The notes beneath the pieces are model-generated. The model made no database searches. It was not told where the DNA came from and saw nothing but the letters and a program-made list of their open reading frames with translations. Below are positions 1 through 9,046 of a stretch of 64,000 nt of DNA, one piece after another; the first letter of the stretch is position 1, and each line of letters begins with the position of its first letter. A program made the position numbers and the translations under genes. The DNA is from Virgibacillus siamensis (GTDB lineage: Bacteria > Bacillota > Bacilli > Bacillales > Amphibacillaceae). The stretch covers positions 1,364,001-1,428,000 of the forward strand of contig NZ_FUIH01000007.1 of assembly GCF_900162695.1 (NCBI RefSeq), in the 5' to 3' direction.

Positions 1-148
1 GCATTAAACAAAGATAGGCTAGTACTGATACGATACCTGCAAGCCAGCCTTTCAGTTTATTCCTGCTTAATACAATGAGTCCGATCGAAAGCAGAAGGAG
101 TGCCATACCGACAAATGATATCCACATATTCATCATGCTTTGTGACAT
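1..148 (-). CDS. DUF2768 (YphE-like) small membrane protein, 3' end outside window
   Basis: The first 49 codons are visible; the gene runs off the left edge. It starts at an ATG at 148 behind an AGGAGTG ribosome site. The protein opens with a short polar segment and a hydrophobic helix of about 20 residues (WISFVGMALLLLSIGLIVL), then a basic RNKLKGW turn and the start of a second helix. This matches the DUF2768/YphE family found between gpsA and spoIVA in Bacillus. The position downstream of gpsA and spoVIF supports the call. The function is unknown; the locus suggests a sporulation link, which is inference. Confidence 0.7.
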   Translation of the reverse strand, partial: MSQSMMNMWISFVGMALLLLSIGLIVLSRNKLKGWLAGIVSVLAYLCLM

Positions 149-298
149 TTATTTCACTCCTGGTTCAAATTCAACATAATTGCACAACGTATTATAACAT
201 ACTGTTACAGCTTCCCATATTTAAAACAAATTTAAATCATAAAAATGTCACAAATTGTCCACTGGCAATAATTTTATCTTTTCCCGGACAAATAAAAT

Positions 299-328
299 CC
301 GGGACAGAAGGGGCTCACTCCATCCCGG
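299..328 (-). terminator. hairpin after spoVIF, with a competing stem
   Basis: Read on the minus strand, CCGGGA (328-323) pairs with TCCCGG (304-299) and is followed by the U-rich stretch ATTTTATTTG, so it can end the spoVIF transcript. The same TCCCGGA segment can instead pair with TCCGGGA at 288-282. The two stems are mutually exclusive. The remaining 149-428 interval shows no credible gene. Confidence 0.45.
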
Positions 329-428
329 TTTGACTAAATAAATTCCACAGCAACTCTATAATGAATGCTTGTGCGATTTATTTTATGCGATCATACTCCT
401 TGTTGTATCCTCACTTGCCCAAATATAA

Positions 429-689
429 CTACTTTTTAAACAGTTGATTCAAAGTCTGCATATCTGTAGGCATGTTGTTGTTCGTTATGGATTCCACAAT
501 TTTATCTTCTTTAGCCTTTGAAATAGGCTTTCCGGCAATCTTTGAAAGCCTCTGAATCAACATTCTCACTGTTTTTTCATCCGAAAAATCGGCATGCTTG
601 ACAGATTCAGCCACTTTATATATTTGGTCCGGATTTACATTTGCCTGCTGCTGAATTTTGTCAAATGGATCATTTCGGGATTCACTCAC
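429..689 (-). CDS. spoVIF: Stage VI sporulation protein F (SpoVIF/YjcC family)
   Basis: Small 86-residue sporulation protein; the family is needed for late spore coat and resistance maturation under the mother cell. The body (FDKIQQQANVNPDQIYKVAE, later DEKTVRMLIQRLSKIAGKPI and ITNNNMPTD) matches SpoVIF nearly end to end. I chose the GTG at 689 because GGGAGG lies 7 nt upstream. An in-frame ATG at 707 exists, but the ribosome site would then sit inside the coding sequence. It has no membrane segment or signal peptide. It lies 41 bp or more downstream of gpsA on the same strand. Family assignment is firm; the exact step in this organism is inferred. Confidence 0.85.
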   Translation of the reverse strand: MSESRNDPFDKIQQQANVNPDQIYKVAESVKHADFSDEKTVRMLIQRLSKIAGKPISKAKEDKIVESITNNNMPTDMQTLNQLFKK

Positions 690-748
690 ACGCTCGCCTC
701 CCTGCATTATTACTTCAGCATAGTATATGCAAGGTATGCGTTTACGTG

Positions 749-1786
749 TTATTTGGAATAATTTCCGCCTATCAAATCTGCAAGATCATCCATTTCTTCC
801 CGCTTATTTCGATTCATCAGTTGTTCAACGATGTCACGTGGGTTTTTATTATTAAATAATATCTCATAAATACCATCTGTAATCGGCATTTCAATTTTCT
901 GTTCCTGTGCAAACTGATGGGCTGCCTTTGCGGTACGTACTCCTTCAACCACCATCCCCATCTGTTCCAATACTTCATCGAGTTTTTTGCCTTTTCCGAG
1001 CAGGTTACCCGCTCGCCAGTTACGGCTGTGTACACTTGTACATGTAACAATCAGATCACCTACACCCGGTAATCCCAAAAATGATAATGGATTGGCACCA
1101 AGGGATGCACCCAGACGGGTAATTTCTGCTAGCCCCCTTGTAATTAATGCTGCTTTGGCATTATCACCATACCCCAATCCATCCGATATTCCTGCACCAA
1201 GTGCAATGATGTTCTTCAATGCACCTCCAAGTTCAATCCCAACAACGTCCGGACTTGTATAAACCCGAAATGATTCATTGATAAATAAATCTTGAGCAAG
1301 TTCGGCATTACCGCTGTCCAATGATGAGACAGTAACTGTTGTCGGTAATCTTTTGCCTACCTCTTCCGCGTGACTTGGACCAGACAGTACAACAATATCT
1401 TCATAACTATATGCATCCATTTCCTCACTGATTATTTGCGACACACGTTTCAGGGATTCAGGTTCAATACCCTTTGTGGCGTGAATAATTGTAGTATTAT
1501 TTTCCACAATAGGATTCAATTGTCCGCATACTTCCCGGATTGCTTTTGTTGGAACCACAAGAACGATTGCTGTTACGCCATTAATGGCTTCCTTTAAACT
1601 ATCAAATGCCTTTATTTGGGAAGGGATCTCCACGTTTAAATAACTTTCGTTTCGGTGTGTTCGATTAATTAGATCTGCCTGTTCTTTACGGTGTGTCCAT
1701 AATCGTACATCATGACCATTGTCAGACAGAACAATACTGAGTGCTGTTCCCCAGCTTCCAGCACCTAATACAGCTACTTTACTCAA
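749..1786 (-). CDS. gpsA: NAD(P)H-dependent glycerol-3-phosphate dehydrogenase
   Basis: Reduces dihydroxyacetone phosphate to sn-glycerol 3-phosphate for phospholipid synthesis in the cytoplasm. The Rossmann motif GAGSWGTALS is at residues 8-17. The substrate-site motifs GPSHAEEV and ELGGALKNIIALGAGISDGL, with the catalytic Lys, are intact, and the 345-residue length is normal. The start is TTG at 1786, backed by AGGAGG with an 8-nt spacer; no ATG fits. It follows der by 13 bp, so the two are probably cotranscribed, as in B. subtilis. Confidence 0.97.
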   Translation of the reverse strand: MSKVAVLGAGSWGTALSIVLSDNGHDVRLWTHRKEQADLINRTHRNESYLNVEIPSQIKAFDSLKEAINGVTAIVLVVPTKAIREVCGQLNPIVENNTTIIHATKGIEPESLKRVSQIISEEMDAYSYEDIVVLSGPSHAEEVGKRLPTTVTVSSLDSGNAELAQDLFINESFRVYTSPDVVGIELGGALKNIIALGAGISDGLGYGDNAKAALITRGLAEITRLGASLGANPLSFLGLPGVGDLIVTCTSVHSRNWRAGNLLGKGKKLDEVLEQMGMVVEGVRTAKAAHQFAQEQKIEMPITDGIYEILFNNKNPRDIVEQLMNRNKREEMDDLADLIGGNYSK

Positions 1787-1799
1787 TGATATAGCCTCC

Positions 1800-3110
1800 T
1801 TATTGACGTCTTCTTGCGAATATTTTTATTGGTGTACCTGTAAATCCAAATGCATCCCGTATTTTATTTTCAAGAAATCGTTTATACGTAAAGTGCATTA
1901 AATCAGGATCATTAACGAAAACAACAAAACTTGGCGGTTTAACAGCCACTTGAGTCGCATAAAGCACCTTCAGTCGTCTTCCTTTAACAGTTGGCGTTGG
2001 ATTCATCGCCAGTGCATCCATAATTACATCATTTAAAACATTTGTCTGTATGCGTTTTGCATGATTTTCACTTGCAGTCCTTATGGAAGGAATCAGTGTA
2101 TGCAATCTTTTTTTGGTTTTGGCCGAAAGAAAAACAATTGGCGCATAATCAAGAAACTGAAAATGTGCTCTGACCTTTTTTTCGAATTCCCGCATTGCTT
2201 TATCACTGGATTCAACTGTATCCCATTTGTTGACGACAATAATAATTGCCCGTCCAGCATCATGTGCATAGCCTGCGATTTTTTTGTCCTGTTCTCTGAT
2301 TCCAGTTTCAGCATCAATTAGGACAAGAACAACATCAGACCTTTCGATTGCCTTCAGTGCACGCATTACACTATATTTTTCAGTCGTTTCGTACACTCTG
2401 CCTCTTTTGCGCATGCCAGCAGTATCAATGATGACATAATCCTGTCCGTCCTTTTGCAGATGTGTGTCAACAGCATCTCTTGTAGTACCTTCCATTTCGC
2501 TGACAATGACCCTTTCTTCATTCAGCATAGCATTAACAAGAGAAGATTTACCTACATTTGGCCTGCCAATCAGGCTGAAGTAAATCGTATCTTCACGATC
2601 TTCCTCACTATCAATTTCAGGAAAATGCTTCACGACTTCATCAAGCAAATCGCCTAATCCCAATCCATGTGAACCGGAAATTGGATATGGTTCCCCGAAA
2701 CCGAGTGAATAATATTCATATATTTCCTGCCGCATTTCCGGATTGTCCATTTTGTTTACACCAACAACTACCGGCTTATTCGATTTATATAACAATTTGG
2801 CAACTTCTTCATCTGCTGCAGTTATACCTTCTCTGCCATTCAATAAGAAAATAATGACATCAGCTTCATCGATTGCAACCTCAGCTTGCTGCCGCATTTG
2901 TACGAGCAATGGTTCATCTCCGACGTCAATTCCGCCGGTATCAATCAAATTAAAGGTGGTTGTAAGCCACTCCCCCTCTGCATATATCCGATCCCTTGTC
3001 ACACCTGGAATGTCTTCAACGATTGAAATTCTTTCTCCGACAAGGCGGTTGAAAATAGTTGATTTGCCAACGTTAGGTCTGCCCACTATCGCAACTGCAG
3101 ATTTCCTCAT
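1800..3110 (-). CDS. der: Ribosome biogenesis GTPase Der (EngA)
   Basis: Essential tandem GTPase that assists assembly of the 50S ribosomal subunit. Two G domains are visible. The first has GRPNVGKSTIFNRL near residue 10 and NKMD near 120; the second has GRPNVGKSSLVNAM near 180 and NKWD near 295. A KH-like C-terminal domain of about 85 residues ends in a basic ARRRQ tail. The 436-residue length is exactly typical. It starts at ATG 3110 with an AAAGGA site. It sits between ypfD and gpsA, as in other Bacillaceae. Confidence 0.98.
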   Translation of the reverse strand: MRKSAVAIVGRPNVGKSTIFNRLVGERISIVEDIPGVTRDRIYAEGEWLTTTFNLIDTGGIDVGDEPLLVQMRQQAEVAIDEADVIIFLLNGREGITAADEEVAKLLYKSNKPVVVGVNKMDNPEMRQEIYEYYSLGFGEPYPISGSHGLGLGDLLDEVVKHFPEIDSEEDREDTIYFSLIGRPNVGKSSLVNAMLNEERVIVSEMEGTTRDAVDTHLQKDGQDYVIIDTAGMRKRGRVYETTEKYSVMRALKAIERSDVVLVLIDAETGIREQDKKIAGYAHDAGRAIIIVVNKWDTVESSDKAMREFEKKVRAHFQFLDYAPIVFLSAKTKKRLHTLIPSIRTASENHAKRIQTNVLNDVIMDALAMNPTPTVKGRRLKVLYATQVAVKPPSFVVFVNDPDLMHFTYKRFLENKIRDAFGFTGTPIKIFARRRQ

Positions 3111-3237
3111 GAAAGGAACATCCTTTCTATCTTTTCATTCACATTTTATTTGCTTCTATGTATACAGCATTTACTTATTCTAGCAAAAGAAAACCATATA
3201 GACAATTATTAACGGAAAATAGCCTGCGGGAATGCAC

Positions 3238-3269
3238 AAAAAAATTGCTCCTTCCTGATGGAAAGAGCA
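3238..3269 (-). terminator. Intrinsic terminator after ypfD
   Basis: On the minus strand GCTCTTTCC pairs with GGAAGGAGC (one mismatch) around a 4-base ATCA loop, followed by a run of seven or eight T residues. It starts about 10 bases after the ypfD stop. Confidence 0.8.
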
Positions 3270-3279
3270 TTCAATATAT

Positions 3280-4413
3280 TTATGATTTATATTTATCCAA
3301 TTTATCACCGATGAAATCACCGACTTGAAAGCCAAGCTGATCGTCATCTTTTTCATATTTTTTGAACTCCTGTGCTTCCTGCTCCGCTTCCAGTTCCTTA
3401 ATGGAAAGGGAAATTCGCTGGTCAGCTTCACTTACATCCAAAACTTTTACTTTAACCGTTTGTCCTGTATCCAAAACTTCTTGTGGTGTACCGATATGTC
3501 TGTTGGCAATTTGCGAAATATGAACAAGACCTTCTACCCCGGGCAGAACTTCGATGAATGCACCAAAACTCACAAGACGTTTTACCTTTCCTTCAAGCAC
3601 ATCTCCCTTTGATACCTTTTCCTCTATATCTGTCCAAGGTCCCGGAAGTGTTTTTTTACGGGACAGGGAAATTCGTTCATTGTCGCGATCAACTGATAAA
3701 ATTTCCACCTTTATTGTATCTCCTTCAGATACAACATCCGAAGTTTTTTCCACATGCTCATGTGCAAGTTGGGAAATATGCACAAGTCCGTCAATGCCCC
3801 CAAGGTCCACAAACGCACCAAAACTTGTGATGCGTTGTACAGTACCTTCAAGTACTTGTCCTGCATCCAGTTCTTGCAGCAATTGTTGTTTTTTCGTGTC
3901 TGCCTCATCCTGAATAACGTCTCGATGTGACAAAATAACCCGATTCTGTTCCCTGTTAAGATCAATAATTTTTACTCGCATAACCTCATTTTTATAATCT
4001 GAAAAATCTTCAACAAAATACGTTTCAACCAATGAGGCTGGAATAAAACCGCGCAGACCCACATCAACAACCAGTCCGCCTTTTACAATATCCTTAATTT
4101 CTGTTTCAAATACTTCATCATTCTCAAACTTTTTGGCAAGTGATTCCCAAGCTTTGTCTGCATCTACAGCCTTTTTGGATAAAATGACCTCATCGTCTTC
4201 AATCTTTTTGATCTGCAATGAGAGTTCATCATTCTCCTTCACCACATCACCGGCTTTTTCAATATGGAGGTTGGACAATTCACTTATTGGTACGATACCT
4301 TCCGTTTTATATCCAATATCAACAAGAACCTGTTTTTCCTCCACTTTAACAACGGTTCCCGTGATAAGTTCACCCACGTTCAGTTCCGGTATTTCATTAT
4401 TATATTCACTCAT
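3280..4413 (-). CDS. ypfD: S1 RNA-binding domain protein (30S ribosomal protein S1 homolog, YpfD)
   Basis: A 377-residue protein with four S1 (OB-fold) repeats, beginning near residues 17, 102, 188 and 272. The recurring FGAFVDLGGIDGLVHISQL signature is in repeats three and four. Firmicute S1 homologs have four domains rather than the six of E. coli S1. In B. subtilis the protein associates with ribosomes but is dispensable. The tail is acidic with little structure. It lies upstream of der and downstream of plsC/cmk, the conserved order. Whether it acts in translation initiation here cannot be told from sequence. Confidence 0.93.
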   Translation of the reverse strand: MSEYNNEIPELNVGELITGTVVKVEEKQVLVDIGYKTEGIVPISELSNLHIEKAGDVVKENDELSLQIKKIEDDEVILSKKAVDADKAWESLAKKFENDEVFETEIKDIVKGGLVVDVGLRGFIPASLVETYFVEDFSDYKNEVMRVKIIDLNREQNRVILSHRDVIQDEADTKKQQLLQELDAGQVLEGTVQRITSFGAFVDLGGIDGLVHISQLAHEHVEKTSDVVSEGDTIKVEILSVDRDNERISLSRKKTLPGPWTDIEEKVSKGDVLEGKVKRLVSFGAFIEVLPGVEGLVHISQIANRHIGTPQEVLDTGQTVKVKVLDVSEADQRISLSIKELEAEQEAQEFKKYEKDDDQLGFQVGDFIGDKLDKYKS

Positions 4414-4508
4414 TCAAAAGCCCTCCTTAAAGTACAAACCAACAAAGAATCGAATTATCTCTTTTTTATAACTTCTAATATTTATAATTATTTGTCAAGC
4501 AATGCATG

Positions 4509-5093
4509 TCAGGAATTGTGATTATCGATTAATTTTTTTATTTCACCCATTATAGCTTCTGTTGTATCTTTTGCTGAAGACTTGTTTTCCCGATAGGTTT
4601 CTATATCCATCGGTTTTCCATAGATGACCGTTAGTCGTTTTCCTGGTTTATAGGGTCCGATTATCGCACAAGGTACAATCTTTGCTTTTGAACGTAACGC
4701 GAAAAAACCTGCACCTGCCAGACCTTTTCCCACTGTTCCGGTTTTACTTCGTGTTCCTTCCGGAAAAAGTCCCAATGTTTCGTTCTCCTTCAATATTCCC
4801 AGGCCTTTGCGAAGCGCATTTCGGTCACCCATCCCTCGTTTTACTGGAAATGCATGGATTTTAATAAGCAGTTTCCCCAGAATTTTTTTTTCAAACAATT
4901 CACCTTTTGCCATAAAATAAATATCCCGAGGGGAGGTGATTCCCACAACAGGAGGATCCAGATTGGAAATATGATTGGAACAAATGATTACCGGGCCATG
5001 TTTGGGTACATTTTCTTTACCGATAACCTTGAATCGGTATATCGGGAACAGAAGGATTGCCACCACTGTTTTAGCAAATTTATATAGGCTCAT
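4509..5093 (-). CDS. plsC: 1-acyl-sn-glycerol-3-phosphate acyltransferase
   Basis: Transfers an acyl chain to lysophosphatidic acid to make phosphatidic acid at the membrane. The acyltransferase motifs are present: NHISNLDPP (block I, His-X4-Asp) near residue 40, and FPEGTRSKTG (block III) near residue 112, with an N-terminal hydrophobic stretch (TVVAILLFPIYRF). The 194-residue length is normal. The start ATG lies one base after the cmk TGA and shares the AGAGGAG site at the end of cmk, so the two are translationally coupled. Confidence 0.93.
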   Translation of the reverse strand: MSLYKFAKTVVAILLFPIYRFKVIGKENVPKHGPVIICSNHISNLDPPVVGITSPRDIYFMAKGELFEKKILGKLLIKIHAFPVKRGMGDRNALRKGLGILKENETLGLFPEGTRSKTGTVGKGLAGAGFFALRSKAKIVPCAIIGPYKPGKRLTVIYGKPMDIETYRENKSSAKDTTEAIMGEIKKLIDNHNS

Positions 5094-5094
5094 T

Positions 5095-5784
5095 TCAATC
5101 TCCTCTTGTTCCCATTACGTTATAAACTTCTTCCAAAATTTTATCTGCCACTTCGACGATGGTATAAGACGTTGTATCAATTTCAATGGCATCCTCCGCT
5201 TTTAAGAGTGGTGAGGCTTTCCGCTGTGAATCTAATAAATCGCGTTGTTCGATTTCCTTTTTCAGTGTTTCCAAATCAGATGAAAACCCTTTTTGCAAAT
5301 TTTCCTTATGTCTTCTTCTTGCGCGTTCTTCCACACTCGCTATCAGGAAAATTTTCACTTCGGCGTTGGGCAGTACGTGGGTTCCAATATCCCTTCCATC
5401 CATAACTACTCCGCGTTTTTCGGCCATCCGCTGCTGACGGTTGACCATTTCTCTTCGTATTTCAGGATGTTTGGCAACATAAGAAACATGATTTGTAACC
5501 TGTTCTGTCCGAATTTCATCTGTTACATCTTTTCCATCCAACATAACATGCTGATTCTGTTCCCCTTGAACCAGTTCAATTTCAGTCTGTTTTAACAGAT
5601 CACCAAGAAGACGCTCATCATCAACGTCTACCCCGCTATTAAGTGACTTTAATGTTAATGCCCGATACATCGCGCCTGTATCAACATAGATATAGTTAAG
5701 TTTTTGGGCTGCGATTTTCGCAACAGTACTTTTCCCTGCAGCCGCAGGTCCATCAATTGCTATCGCTATTTCAGCTGTATTCAT
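5095..5784 (-). CDS. cmk: Cytidylate kinase
   Basis: Phosphorylates CMP and dCMP to the diphosphates. The P-loop IDGPAAAGKST is at residues 10-20 and the GRDIGTHVLPNA substrate/lid motif near residue 130; the basic RRRHKENLQ segment follows. The 229-residue length fits the long bacterial CMP kinases. It is the first gene of the cmk-plsC pair. The B. subtilis ypfA/ypfB genes that lie between cmk and ypeB are absent here; the 193-bp gap to ypeB holds only a terminator and presumably the promoter. Confidence 0.97.
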   Translation of the reverse strand: MNTAEIAIAIDGPAAAGKSTVAKIAAQKLNYIYVDTGAMYRALTLKSLNSGVDVDDERLLGDLLKQTEIELVQGEQNQHVMLDGKDVTDEIRTEQVTNHVSYVAKHPEIRREMVNRQQRMAEKRGVVMDGRDIGTHVLPNAEVKIFLIASVEERARRRHKENLQKGFSSDLETLKKEIEQRDLLDSQRKASPLLKAEDAIEIDTTSYTIVEVADKILEEVYNVMGTRGD

Positions 5785-5910
5785 TTATGCCTTTCATTCC
5801 TCTCATTATTCCTGCAAATTATAAAATAGCACCTTCCAAATTTCCCATGACTCTACAGTAAATAATAACATATTATTGAAATAGAGGTCTATTTGTTTTG
5901 ATATAACCAG

Positions 5911-5937
5911 AAAAAAGGAAGGGGTCGCCTCCCTTCC
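5911..5937 (-). terminator. Intrinsic terminator of the sleB-ypeB operon
   Basis: GGAAGGG and CCCTTCC (5917-5923, 5931-5937) form a perfect 7-bp stem with a 7-base loop. On the minus strand it is followed by six T residues and lies 40 bases past the ypeB stop. Confidence 0.88.
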
Positions 5938-5977
5938 TTCATCAAACAAATATTTTATTTATCTTCTTTCATAGTGA

Positions 5978-7324
5978 TTAGGAAACTGCAGAAAAGTCAA
6001 CTTCCTTTCCATCCAACTTTTCAACCTTTTCTTCTGTCCCATCCTTCGCATTGATAAAAATACGGTAGGTTTCATTACCCAGTACTCCAAGAAATTCATA
6101 TGTCAGTACTTCTTTTCCCATATCATTGTCAATTATCGCAAGGTGTTTTTCATTTATTTTTACATCAGGATTTACATGGCTTTTTGCTTCTTTTGCAGAA
6201 ATTTTAGGTTCCGGTATATTCCGCTTTTTATGATTCATAAAATAATTTTTGGCAGTAAAACCAAGGAGATCACCGTTATCCAGGGCGACTTTAACCTCAA
6301 CTGCATCGGAATATACACGTACACCATCCTGATTATATAAAAAGGAGTAAACACCAATGTTATCATACTGATTGCTCTGGAAAATTTGCATCTTTTCAAA
6401 ATCATTTTGCTGCAAGTATGATTTTGCTTTTTCCATGCCTTCATTCAAACTGATTTTTTGTTTCCCGATTTTACGGTTAACAAGCAGCGAAATAGGATGT
6501 CCTCCTTGTTGCGACATGTCCATATAAGCATTTTTGTCGTCATTGCGATACGAAATACTGTAGATTGGTAAGTCTGAACCCTTTCCGCTTTTGGTAATTT
6601 TGATATGATCTGTATTGTTTACCTGGAAGATTTTTTTGCTTCGCTGCAACGCTTCCTCTTTACTAATCGTGTTTTCCCCTTTTAAAAACTGATAATTATG
6701 TTCTTTGGAGGAAGTTCCGGAAAGTGGTGAGTCTACATTGCTTTCACTGTACCCCTCCACCTTCTTTTCAACCGTTTTAAATCCATCAACAATCGTGTTG
6801 TCGGATTGTTCATCCCCTGTAGCAAGGGCCATTTGCACATCCATCCAGCGCAAATTCTCTTCCAATACAACATTTTGTACCTTACGCAATTCATTTTTGA
6901 TATCTTTGGATTGTTTGTAGAGATTCTCAAGCCTTGATACTTCCTTATCGGTTAATGGCTTCTTACCCAAATCCCTGACCGCAGTTTTATACGTAAAATC
7001 ACCAATCTCGGACAGAAATTCCTCGGTTTTGTTAAATGGCATCAATACGAGCGGGAGCTGTCCAACATCAGAGTTAGCCTGTGATGCCAGCCGCCATATT
7101 TCCACTAACTGTGGGGACAAGCTTTTTCTGGAGTTCATTGCCAGTGCCGTTCCGATTTTATCATTCAACAAATCAACATGATAAGTAAGTTCGTGAAATG
7201 CACGCTGGTAATCATTTTCCGCCTGAACGAGGATGTCATTCTTTTCCTGATGCTCCTGATATCCCCAGACAGCGGTTGCTGCTATTCCTATTGTTAGAAC
7301 TCCGATTAAAATCCAACGTATCAT
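5978..7324 (-). CDS. ypeB: Germination protein YpeB
   Basis: Spore inner-membrane/cortex protein needed for stability and localisation of SleB in the dormant spore. One N-terminal membrane segment (residues 4-20, IRWILIGVLTIGIAATAVWG) is followed by a helical region. The C-terminal half contains PepSY-type repeats (KGENTISKEEALQRSKKIF, and later units near 330 and 385). At 448 residues it is full length. It lies 18 bp after sleB and is surely in one operon with it. In B. subtilis this operon is expressed in the forespore by sigma-G. Confidence 0.96.
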   Translation of the reverse strand: MIRWILIGVLTIGIAATAVWGYQEHQEKNDILVQAENDYQRAFHELTYHVDLLNDKIGTALAMNSRKSLSPQLVEIWRLASQANSDVGQLPLVLMPFNKTEEFLSEIGDFTYKTAVRDLGKKPLTDKEVSRLENLYKQSKDIKNELRKVQNVVLEENLRWMDVQMALATGDEQSDNTIVDGFKTVEKKVEGYSESNVDSPLSGTSSKEHNYQFLKGENTISKEEALQRSKKIFQVNNTDHIKITKSGKGSDLPIYSISYRNDDKNAYMDMSQQGGHPISLLVNRKIGKQKISLNEGMEKAKSYLQQNDFEKMQIFQSNQYDNIGVYSFLYNQDGVRVYSDAVEVKVALDNGDLLGFTAKNYFMNHKKRNIPEPKISAKEAKSHVNPDVKINEKHLAIIDNDMGKEVLTYEFLGVLGNETYRIFINAKDGTEEKVEKLDGKEVDFSAVS

Positions 7325-7342
7325 ATTTTATCTCACACCTTT

Positions 7343-8188
7343 CTATTTACAGAATATATGCTTGCCAATTTTTTTGATTTGAGGGCGTGACCATATCCAA
7401 TCCGATGTTGCAGTTTCCGGATTGAAATAATATAGTGCTCCCCCGGAAGGATCCCATCCGTTTATTGCATCCATTACTGCCTGCTTGGACGTTTCATTCG
7501 GTGTCAGCCAAATTTGCCCATCTGCTACTGCAGTGAACGCCCTAGGCTCAAAAATCACACCCGATATAGTATTAGGGAATGTAGAACTTTCAACACGATT
7601 TAAAATTACCGCGGCAACAGCTACCTGACCGACATACGGCTCACCCCTTGATTCTCCGTGAACGGCATTTGCCATCAGTTTAATATCATTCTGTGAATAT
7701 CCTTGAGGCACGTTTACCGCAGTAGGTTTAGGTTTTGCCTGTTTTGTCGGCTGTGTGGCAGTATTATTATTGCCTTGTTGTGATGGTGCTGACTGTTTTG
7801 ATCGGTCAACACCGCCATAGTAGGTGAATTCATTACCGCTTCTAATTTGACTTTTGACATATTGCTTATCGTATTTACTCTCCTCGACCAGTTTATTTTT
7901 GGTTACCGGGCCGGCCAATCCATCCACTTTCAGTCCAAATTCATATTGAAAGTTTCTTAATGCCCAGTAGGTCCCCCATCCAAAGACGCCATCAATTTCT
8001 CCATTGTAGAATCCTAAATATTGAAGTCTTGCCTGAAGTTCAATGACATCATCACCTGTTGCACCATGCTGGATTACTTGCGGGCTAAATGCCTCTGCCT
8101 GATTCATAGGCGCTGCAGTTTGTAATCCAACGGCAATGAAACATATAATAATAATGGACAGAGATAATCGTTTTGTTCGATAGGTCAT
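7343..8188 (-). CDS. sleB: Spore cortex-lytic enzyme SleB
   Basis: Lytic transglycosylase that degrades cortex peptidoglycan at germination. A signal peptide (residues 8-33, ending near AEA) precedes a peptidoglycan-binding domain (about residues 38-100, GATGDDVIELQARLQYLGFY). A low-complexity Gln/Asn/Lys-rich linker leads to the Hydrolase_2 catalytic domain (about 170-281) with the catalytic Glu in HGESRGEPYVGQVAVAAVIL. The length of 281 is slightly shorter than the B. subtilis protein. It is cotranscribed with ypeB. Confidence 0.96.
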   Translation of the reverse strand: MTYRTKRLSLSIIIICFIAVGLQTAAPMNQAEAFSPQVIQHGATGDDVIELQARLQYLGFYNGEIDGVFGWGTYWALRNFQYEFGLKVDGLAGPVTKNKLVEESKYDKQYVKSQIRSGNEFTYYGGVDRSKQSAPSQQGNNNTATQPTKQAKPKPTAVNVPQGYSQNDIKLMANAVHGESRGEPYVGQVAVAAVILNRVESSTFPNTISGVIFEPRAFTAVADGQIWLTPNETSKQAVMDAINGWDPSGGALYYFNPETATSDWIWSRPQIKKIGKHIFCK

Positions 8189-8224
8189 GTTATTTCCTCC
8201 TGCTGCTAGAAGATATGATGTACC

Positions 8225-8254
8225 TATTTTTCAACTAAAAGCACTTTTTATTCA
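8225..8254 (-). promoter_or_regulatory. Possible sigma-G promoter of sleB-ypeB
   Basis: On the minus strand TGAATA (8254-8249) equals the sigma-G -35 consensus. Seventeen bases later AAAAATA (8231-8225) is only a partial match to the -10 (CATAMTA). The site lies 37 bases upstream of the sleB start. Known forespore control of sleB makes it plausible. Confidence 0.35.
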
Positions 8255-8270
8255 TTTTCTTTGTAAATAG

Positions 8271-8305
8271 AAAAATCCCGTGTATGCAATTGCATACACG
8301 GGATT
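8271..8305 (-). terminator. Perfect 32-base palindromic terminator of prsW
   Basis: Positions 8274-8305 form an uninterrupted palindrome (half-site AATCCCGTGTATGCAA). Five A residues to its left give the T tail for minus-strand transcription. It abuts the prsW stop codon at 8308. Confidence 0.85.
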
Positions 8306-8307
8306 GA

Positions 8308-8964
8308 TTAAATCTTTTTCAACTTATCCGGCTGATTGGCAGCTTTCATTCTGTTTATACAAACAACCCATAGTATAATCATAAACGGGACCAATAGTCC
8401 GAGCCAATCACTTGATACCGTTTTAAGGATAAAATTATATGTCCCATGAAGAAGAAACGGCAGTATAAACGCGAGGGTTACGTTCCACTTTTTATGAAAG
8501 TCCGTCATTTTGGCTTTTCCAAAATAATAACCCATAATCACGCCAAATAATGCATGCGATGAAACGGGAAATAGTGCTCTTGAAAAAGCGTACTCTATTC
8601 CGTTTGTGACCAAATATAATACATTTTCAATAGTAGCAAAGCCAAGACTTATGGAAACAGCATAAATAATGCCGTCATAGTGTGCATCAAATTCGGTATG
8701 ATGATAGATCACATAAATAAATATAAACCATTTAAAAAATTCTTCAAAAAAGCCAATTAGCAGGAACGATTGGACAAAATTATTATCGCTGAAATTCTCG
8801 ACTTGAAACGCATATTGAATAAACATAATTGGAAAGACAAGAATCGCGCCGGAGATGAACGTTTTAACGATTAAAGAAATAGGCTCTGAAAAACGATCCT
8901 TTAGATAAAAGAACGACATCAGCGCGAATACAGGTGCAATACTGGCTGATATTATTGCAAGCAA
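8308..8964 (-). CDS. prsW: Intramembrane protease PrsW
   Basis: Multi-pass membrane protease that makes the site-1 cut of the anti-sigma-W factor RsiW in B. subtilis. Conserved family residues are visible: the acidic pair in GFFEEFFKWF, the SHALFGVIMGYYFGKA segment, and LLHGTYN near the C terminus, across six or seven hydrophobic segments. I set the start at TTG 8964 (GGGGG site, 8-nt spacer). This gives 218 residues, exactly the B. subtilis length, and avoids a long upstream extension that would overlap the divergent ansA. RsiW/SigW are not in the window; RsiX/SigX are. Confidence 0.93.
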   Translation of the reverse strand: MLAIISASIAPVFALMSFFYLKDRFSEPISLIVKTFISGAILVFPIMFIQYAFQVENFSDNNFVQSFLLIGFFEEFFKWFIFIYVIYHHTEFDAHYDGIIYAVSISLGFATIENVLYLVTNGIEYAFSRALFPVSSHALFGVIMGYYFGKAKMTDFHKKWNVTLAFILPFLLHGTYNFILKTVSSDWLGLLVPFMIILWVVCINRMKAANQPDKLKKI

Positions 8965-9046
8965 TGCATTTTCCCCCTTCCCATTATGCTGAGTTAATCG
9001 TACCATTAAGTATCGGGAATGAAAATAGATAAAGGAGGCTGTTCCG

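Noticed and set aside
5785..5910. A gene between cmk and ypeB (ypfA/ypfB position)
   Set aside because: No open frame with a start signal is present; the interval only fits a promoter region.
8274..8305. 32-base palindrome as a protein operator
   Set aside because: It abuts the prsW stop and has an A tract giving a minus-strand T tail, so a terminator explains it.
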